Source: Fragilaria radians (taxonomy: Eukaryota > Bacillariophyta > Fragilariophyceae > Fragilariales > Fragilariaceae). Taken from it: a stretch of 64,000 bases of DNA. Positions 58,072 to 64,000 of the stretch are shown piece after piece. The position numbers and the translations under genes were made by a program. The notes beneath the pieces are model-generated. The model was given only the letters and a program-made list of their open reading frames with translations, did no database searches and was not told where the DNA came from. The stretch lies in the NCBI GenBank assembly GCA_900642245.1, contig CAAAJI010000002.1, positions 710,335 through 774,334 on the forward strand, in the 5' to 3' direction. Every line of letters begins with the position of its first letter. Position 1 is the stretch's first letter.

Positions 58072-59341
58072 ATGACGGGAAGCGGATCTGGAAGTTTTGC
58101 AAAGGCTGCAGAGCCTTTCGTTTGTGGTGGTGGAGCCGCATCTTTTGCGAGTTGTGTTATTCATCCTATTGACCTTGCCAAAGTACGTAAAATGATTGAT
58201 CAAGGCATCCAAATTCATCTTGTATCTTTATGTGCCTATTCCTGAATCTTCGAATTTCTTCTCTTGGGCTAACATTTTCCCCTCTTGAATAATCCAACAA
58301 ATTGGTGCTTAATGTTTATTATCAATATGCTATTGATTGTATCTGATGTTTTTAGGTTCGAATGCAATTGTATGGTCAACTTAACCCTGGCAAAAAAGTT
58401 CCAAGTTTCCCATCATTGTTGAAAGGTATGATCGCCAAGGAAGGATTCCTTTCAATTTATACAGGTATCGATGCGGCAATTGGTCGCCAGATGGTCTATG
58501 GAACAGCTCGAATTGGTCTGCACCGTAGCTTTTCTGATAAGTTAGTGGAAATCAACAATGGACAGCCCATTTCTTTTTTGTCCAAAACACTGTCCGGCAT
58601 GGCTTCAGGAAGTGTCGCAGTCTGTATTGGAACACCTTTTGATATTGCCTTGGTTCGCCTCCAAGCCGATTCTATGGCTCCCGTGGAAGATAGAAGAAAT
58701 TACAAAAATGTTTTAGATGTAAGTCTTGCAACACATGTAACGTGTGATTGGCTTAAGGTCTGGCTCTCGATGCTTTTATCTCATTTTTTTTAACTTCTTA
58801 CCATACAGGCTCTCGTTAGAACGACGAAAGAAGAAGGAGTCGGAGCACTTTACAAAGGATTAATACCTAATGTATTAAGAGGCATGGCGATGAACGTCGG
58901 TATGATGGCATGTTATGATCAAGCCAAGGAAGTTAGCGCGGTGTTATTGAATGACCCAATGACAGACGGACCGAGTGTTCCTACTAAATTGCTATCTTCA
59001 GCTGTTGCGGTAAGTGATACTTGCTTTTTCAACTTGAAGTATGAGATTCTCAAAACTTAGAAAATGAATGTCCACAATAATAGGGGTTCACTGCAGCTCT
59101 CTTTTCGTTGCCCTTCGATTTAATCAAATCCCGCCTGATGAATCAACGCCCTGATCATCTGACAGGAGAGTATCCCTACAAAGGGGTTCTGGATGCAAGC
59201 ATGAAAATATTTCAGCAAGAAGGCGCTGTCGGATTTTTTCGAGGCTTTTCAGCGTACTATGGAAGGTGTGCACCTCATGCGATGATTATTTTGCTGAGCA
59301 TTGAGACCATTACTTCGTTGTATCAAAAGACTATGTACTAA
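58072..59341 (+). CDS. Mitochondrial 2-oxoglutarate/malate-type carrier (SLC25 family)
   Basis: Four exons: 58072-58182, 58356-58718, 58809-59009 and 59084-59341 (introns 173, 90 and 74 nt, all GT..AG), 310 residues. The triplicated carrier signature P-x-[DE]-x-x-[KR] appears as PIDLAK (joined to VRMQ across intron 1), PFDIAL..R and PFDLIKSR. In repeats 2 and 3 the Lys/Arg site falls at Leu (PFDIAL) and Lys. Family landmarks are YTGIDAAIGRQMVYGTARIG, the GTPFDIALVRLQADSM loop, RRNYKNVLDAL, EEGVGALYKGLIPNVLRGM and the last ..FRGFSAYYGRCAPHA. These fit the oxoglutarate/malate or di-/tricarboxylate branch of inner-membrane exchangers. The ATG at 58072 gives the normal length; the exact substrate is inferred from pattern memory. 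Confidence 0.88.
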
Positions 59342-61030
59342 GTAAGAAAGGAATAAAGAATCATATGACATTTTAAAAAGGAAAGAAAAAGGTTTATAGC
59401 AAAGGCTAGATTAAGCTTCAGGATAATCGCACCTTTTTTTAAATTCATTTCTCAGTGCCATAAAATGCTTGGAACCTTTACAACCTATTACCGGGTCATC
59501 TTGATCAATTGAGATACTAGGTTTTTTCAGGTTGAATTTTGCTTAATTGTTTGTATCAACATCATTGGACCTACGCTTTACTTTCCGTAGTATACTACAA
59601 GCTACAGCAGCGCCATTTGTCTCATCTGTGATAGCTTTCATAATTCTATTGGACATTAATAAATATACAAACCAATGAAGCATCAAAATGGTACTCTCAG
59701 TAATACTGCGAAGCATAAACTTACTTGGTGTAAACGGTATCCTTTGAAGGGATGCCGTATTCTACTACTGTAAACTTAACATGATTCAGTTCATTTGAAT
59801 CAAATTAAACCAGCCAAAATGACTGCATTGTTCTCGGAATTTAAGAGCAATAATGATTTAAGACTAAATCTATGTCGAATGAAGTATTATAGGCAAACAC
59901 ACATTTCTTTAAGTTTTCAAAGAGAAATATCTCAAGCATTACTCAATTTGGGAACTGATTTTGTGAGTGTCATATAAAAGGCTGAACAATTGTATAGAAT
60001 TCCATGGCATACCATACATCCGGGAGGAAGGGCTCACCGATCAGTGTTCCAACTTGTGGCATAGAATACATTAACATCTTATATGCACATGGCAAAAAGA
60101 ATTCCTCGTCAAGTCATTGTTCTCAAGAACACTTGATTTTGCCTGATGATGATGGTCCAAGCAGCATTTGCGTTGACACCTCCAAACTTAAGACCGGTAA
60201 ATTGGCGGATTGCAAAGCCCATGGTACGTAGACCTGCATGAAACCAAGCCTCCTCGGAATCTTCAACTCCCAACAAAATATGATTTCCAAGGATCATATA
60301 TTATGTTATTTGTTTTTGACCTTCCAATGAGACAACGCGTTCCTAAAGATACTTCTTGGTTAACTTATATACATACTCTGTGCTGCTTGTTAACTTCATA
60401 TCCCCCCCCTCCCCCGAAGAGAGATATAACTATTCTGTCAGTGAGGACATATCAGTGAGGACATGCCATGTCACAGTTGCCACTACCATTGCTACAAGAA
60501 GTATTGATTTCATTCTAACCTTCAGCCTCTTTGTTATCTACAGGTATATGATTACACTCAGTTATGAGAATAGATGATGAAAGCACTCTAGTTTTTTCAT
60601 TATGACTTCATATTCAGATATGGTTTCTCTCCACTTTTCTAATCTAAATCACAACTAAGTTCTCAATAAAAATGGGATATGTGATGGACAAGTTAGAGTG
60701 GTTGATGTAGTATAATTTAGCTGTAATCATTCTGATTGTATTTGGTCATTTAAGGAAGAACCCTTCCCCCCCCCTAAACTCATAATGGTGGACATTTTCA
60801 AATTGCTGTACAGTGTGTAGTATAGCAAGTAAGTGGGAATGCTAAAAAAGGATACGAAGCTATGAATTGTCAATTCGAAAGTCAGCGCATTAATTAGACC
60901 ATGAAATTTGAAATTTTGTTTCTTTCCTCTCGTTTTAGTTGATATTTCATTCCGCTGCCTCCATACTCCTAACTTAAAACATCTTAGATCTCTTACGCTT
61001 GGAGAAAGGCTTGGTATTTCATCGTCGGTT
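59342..61030. other. Intergenic region between carrier and SAC3
   Basis: No supported gene. Frames at 59795-59977, 60004-60231 and 60210-60458 (plus) and 60109-60297 (minus) are unassigned. C-rich tracts lie at 60402-60415 and 60766-60774. The right end is the SAC3 5' flank. A minus-strand frame at 60727-61476 is a shadow of the SAC3 FG region. Confidence 0.4.
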
Positions 61031-64000
61031 ATGTTCGGGGGTGATAGTCGAAAAACGGCATTACCGGGTACGATGACTTCAACGAATCCGACGGGAAACC
61101 CGTTTGGTTCTTCGTTGTCTTCATCCACTTTTGGCGTGACGCCAACTGTATTTGGAAGTACTAATAATATTACTTCTTCCATAGGTACTTCAGCATTTGG
61201 AATGACGACAACAACGTCAACTCCAACGATACAAACAGCTCCAATCAGTTTATTTGGTGGAGGATTTGGTACCCCGTTTGGGAATACCACAACTGTCAAC
61301 GCTACTAATGACAACTCATCGACAATGTCCCCGATGTTATTCCCTTCGTCATCGACGATATCAACTGTCCCAACACCGGGAGCAATAGGAGGTTCGTCGT
61401 TTGTCAATTCATCAATTTTTGGTTCAACAACTTTTTCTGTTGCAAACAGTTTTCCTTCAGCTTCCAATGCGAGCAATATTCCGGTTCCTCCCGTAAACCC
61501 CTTCGATAGGGGCGGACCTTCAACAGCTCCTGCTTTGATGTTTGGGACTTCGACTAGTGTCGTACATCAAACTGCTGAAGTGAACATGAAATATGATGAC
61601 GGAAACGAAATGGATGAAGTCGAGGGAAACCATGCTTTAAATGGTACTGGAATTCAATCATTTAATCCAAATTCATCGCTTAATCCAACAGCACAATCAT
61701 TTGTCCCTCATGCGAATCCTTATAATTCTTCGATCTTTGGATCCAACACAGCAATGGTAAACTCGATAACGTACGATGATGAAATGGGAGATGCAATTAT
61801 AGATCCTAGCTCTATTCCAGAGATACCCATGGATCGTTCATCTCCCAATTTTACGTCAAGCGATCAAGTATACGAGGTTACAGGTAAGAAGGAGACTGAG
61901 TTGGCTCGTCTCAAGGAACGACTTGCCGAAAAGAAAAAGAAACTAGTGGAAGCTATGCAAAGAAAGAAAACTCCCGATAATTCACCGCCCAACAGTCCGA
62001 AGCCACCCACAAAATCAGAGAGGAACATTAGCCCAAAGCCGACATCGGACGCAGCATCCCTGGCTGAAAGAAATGCCATTCGATTTGCGTCAAAGGTTTA
62101 CGCAACACGGTTACATTTACCGAATGATTTAGATCACACCCCTGCTCCCAATCCAAGTGAAGATGAAATAATTCATGTAGATCACGCTAAATCTCTTGTT
62201 GGAACTTGTCAATATATGTGTCCCGACGATGAGTTGAAACGCCGCGAAAACGACGGTGACATTCAACTTTTGGAGACAATACATCCAGATATCCACCCTA
62301 CAGATTGGAACTTACGTCATACAACCGTTAAGCGATTTCGCCGCTCGGCGGCGGATTATAAGCTCGATATTCCAGACCTTGTCAGACCTCCTGATGTTTT
62401 GGAACGCGTTTGCGCATACCTCGAAGAATGGGTCATGGAGCGTGACCGACAAGGAGTTGATCCACGCTTCTCTGTGATACCTGCACCACTAGATGTTTAC
62501 TTATTCATTTGGGATAGGACTCGTATGGTTCGAAAGGACTTTATTCTCCAAAACTACGTCGGTACTGGAGGAAATTGTGATGCTCGTGCTGTCCGATGTC
62601 ACGAGCGTATCGCTCGTTGGCATGCGGCATGCGAGCATCAGTTAAGTCACATTCCAGACTTTGTAAAAATGCAGAGTCAACAGAACATTGCGGAAATGGG
62701 ACAAGCAATGAAAACACTTAACTTATTTTACGATGACTCCCTCCAAAGATCAACATTAGATGAAGTACGAGACAAAAAGAATGAATATTGTCATGGCTGC
62801 GCTTCCAACATTGTAATGGGAGTAAATCCCGTCGACTTTGACGGAAAGCTGCTACGGAACGATGAAAGAGAAGTAACAAATCGTATCATTGGAAACACGG
62901 GAGTTTCCAACGGAACGGCAGAACCAGAAATGAGAGCCTTGTATATTCTTCTTACACTTGAAAACGATGGGGGAATGGAAGTTCTCAAATATGCAGCCAA
63001 ATTGTCCAGCGAAAGGCCCGCAGTTTTTCACTCCAAGCCAGTGCAATTGGCACTGGAAATCTTCAAGGTGACGAACAATTTCTTCTTCTTTGTCACATAG
63101 TATCTCTCTCACATTCCTCTTCTTTATTCGAAATTTAGGCGAAGCACGAGCTAAACTACGCCCGATTCTTTTCAATTCTCAGATCACCTGCCACGCCGTA
63201 TTTATTTGCTTGCTTAATGTTCAAATATGTGGAAGAAATGAGAAGAGTTGCCATCCGTATGATGCATATGACCTACGGTTATAAGAAAAAAGATGCACCT
63301 CCTATTCAAGATCATTATCCCTTGCTAACGCTGGCAAAGTTACTATGCTTTGAGGATATGGACGAAGCAAGAGCCACTTGTAATCATTACAATATTACAA
63401 CAACGGAAGTAGAAGTGTCGTCGACAACGTCACCGTCGGCTAAAAAACGAGTAGAACTTATCTCATGGAAGGCATCTAAGTTTACCATTCCTAAGGATAA
63501 AGAAAAAGGCGTAGTCATCCCACTAAGGCCAAAGAAGATGACTCGCACAATTGAAAGAAAAGCAAACGGCGCAACCCGATTAGCAATATGTCGAGGTGAG
63601 GTTAGTGGGGAAGGAAGTACGTTACACTTTATTCCCTCCCGTCTAGCACCTGTCATCGCAGCAGACATTCCTTCCTCAGAAGATCATACAGTAATGCAAA
63701 AGGAGAAGGCTGATTCAATTTTTACTAGGGATGGACACGATATGAAGGAAGATCGAAAGAAAAAAGTGGAGGAGGAACTTCGTCGAAAATTGGAATTGAT
63801 ACAGAAGTTAGAGGAGAAGAAAAGGTTAACAAAGCAGGCAGAGGAAAATGCTAGCGTTGTAAAGGAACAGATCGAGGAACAAAAGCAGTTGCAAATAGAG
63901 AAAATGAAGCGAAAGAAACAAGAAGAAGAGAAGAATGCGGCAGAAAGGGCAGCAAGAGAAGCTGAAGCTCTGGAAAAAAGGCGTCGATTGGCTCAAGAGG
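61031..64000 (+). CDS. SAC3: SAC3/GANP mRNA-export protein with FG-rich N-terminus (3'-truncated by window)
   Basis: Exon 1 is 61031-63067 and exon 2 starts at 63139, still open at the window end. The 71-nt intron (gtgacg..atttag) is inferred because AKHELNYARFFSILRS and TPYLFACLMFKY continue the domain. The ATG at 61031 starts MFGGDSR. The first ~260 residues are Ser/Thr/Asn-rich with about ten FG dipeptides (NPFGSS, STFGVT, SLFGGGFGTPFGNT), like an FG nucleoporin. The SAC3/GANP domain begins near residue 385 with LVGTCQYMCPDDELKRRE, then HTTVKRFRRSAADY, LIWDRTRMVRKDF-type FIWDRTRMVRKDFILQNY, and ARWHAACEH. The visible C-terminal part (63700-64000) is a Lys/Glu-rich coiled coil. SAC3 scaffolds the TREX-2 complex linking transcription, mRNA export and the nuclear pore. 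Confidence 0.9.

Noticed and set aside
57745..58218. 157-codon minus-strand frame
   Set aside because: It overlaps the carrier's first exon antisense and has no recognisable domain.
60727..61476. 250-codon minus-strand open frame (Val/Pro/Asn/Asp-rich)
   Set aside because: It is the antisense of the low-complexity FG/Ser/Thr region of SAC3; codon bias of the real gene keeps the opposite frame open. No family features.
1..64000. CRISPR array, prokaryotic operon or phage-like system
   Set aside because: Spliceosomal introns in many genes and typical eukaryotic families exclude a prokaryotic origin, and no regularly spaced repeats of CRISPR type were seen.

Overview
This is an AT-rich nuclear window from a eukaryote with compact, intron-poor genes (introns about 58-175 nt, GT..AG) on both strands. 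They are separated by long gene-free tracts full of decayed transposable elements. The best guess is a diatom or a close photosynthetic stramenopile. The evidence is the intron style, Ty1/copia relics resembling the lineages I associate with diatoms, and a START-domain protein whose presequence looks like a signal peptide followed by a Phe-led transit peptide (around 43108-43200), as expected for a plastid bounded by four membranes. Two assembly gaps (35810-36693 and 50231-50951) lie beside retrotransposon debris.

Layout. 1-2619 is repeat-rich and begins inside an LTR-like repeat. 2620-7489 holds a gene cluster: ribosomal protein eL31 (+), a repeat-containing unknown (-), the KDEL receptor ERD2 (+, three exons) and a mitochondrial-looking protein with a possible SRP54 M-domain (-). 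7490-16276 is transposon territory: a rotted copia polyprotein on the minus strand and a broken leucine-rich-repeat gene. 16277-17323 is TAF7 (-). 17324-20015 is gene-free and carries an inverted copy of the repeat at the left edge. 20016-26731 holds TRAPPC11 (+, four exons) convergent with an unknown type I membrane protein (-, two exons). 28996-29433 is a tryparedoxin/nucleoredoxin-like protein. 29434-32778 has copia debris. 32779-35244 holds a divergent D-aminoacyl-tRNA deacylase-like protein and a TAF10-like protein, both minus. 35245-42900 contains a gypsy protease relic, a small two-TM protein (37821-38519), a copia relic and a dead Harbinger transposase. 43108-44061 is the plastid START protein. 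45602-49075 is a tight convergent pair, TBL1-like (+) and NFU1 (-). 49076-54823 is a large copia relic that abuts TRAPPC1 (-, 54824-55433). 58072-59341 is an oxoglutarate/malate-type mitochondrial carrier (+, four exons). 61031-64000 is SAC3/GANP (+), running off the right edge.

Functional themes. The genes are housekeeping: translation (eL31, tRNA proofreading), ER-Golgi trafficking (ERD2, TRAPPC1, TRAPPC11), RNA polymerase II transcription and mRNA export (TAF7, TAF10-like, TBL1-like, SAC3) and mitochondrial function (NFU1, carrier, M-domain-like protein). They do not form an operon, and the co-location of complex partners is probably chance. I found no convincing novel multi-gene system. 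The most distinctive items are the deacylase-like protein carrying a cysteinyl-tRNA-synthetase-type tail motif, the stand-alone M-domain-like protein, the 42-residue repeat protein, a perfect 39-nt palindrome upstream of NFU1, and the record of decayed mobile elements.
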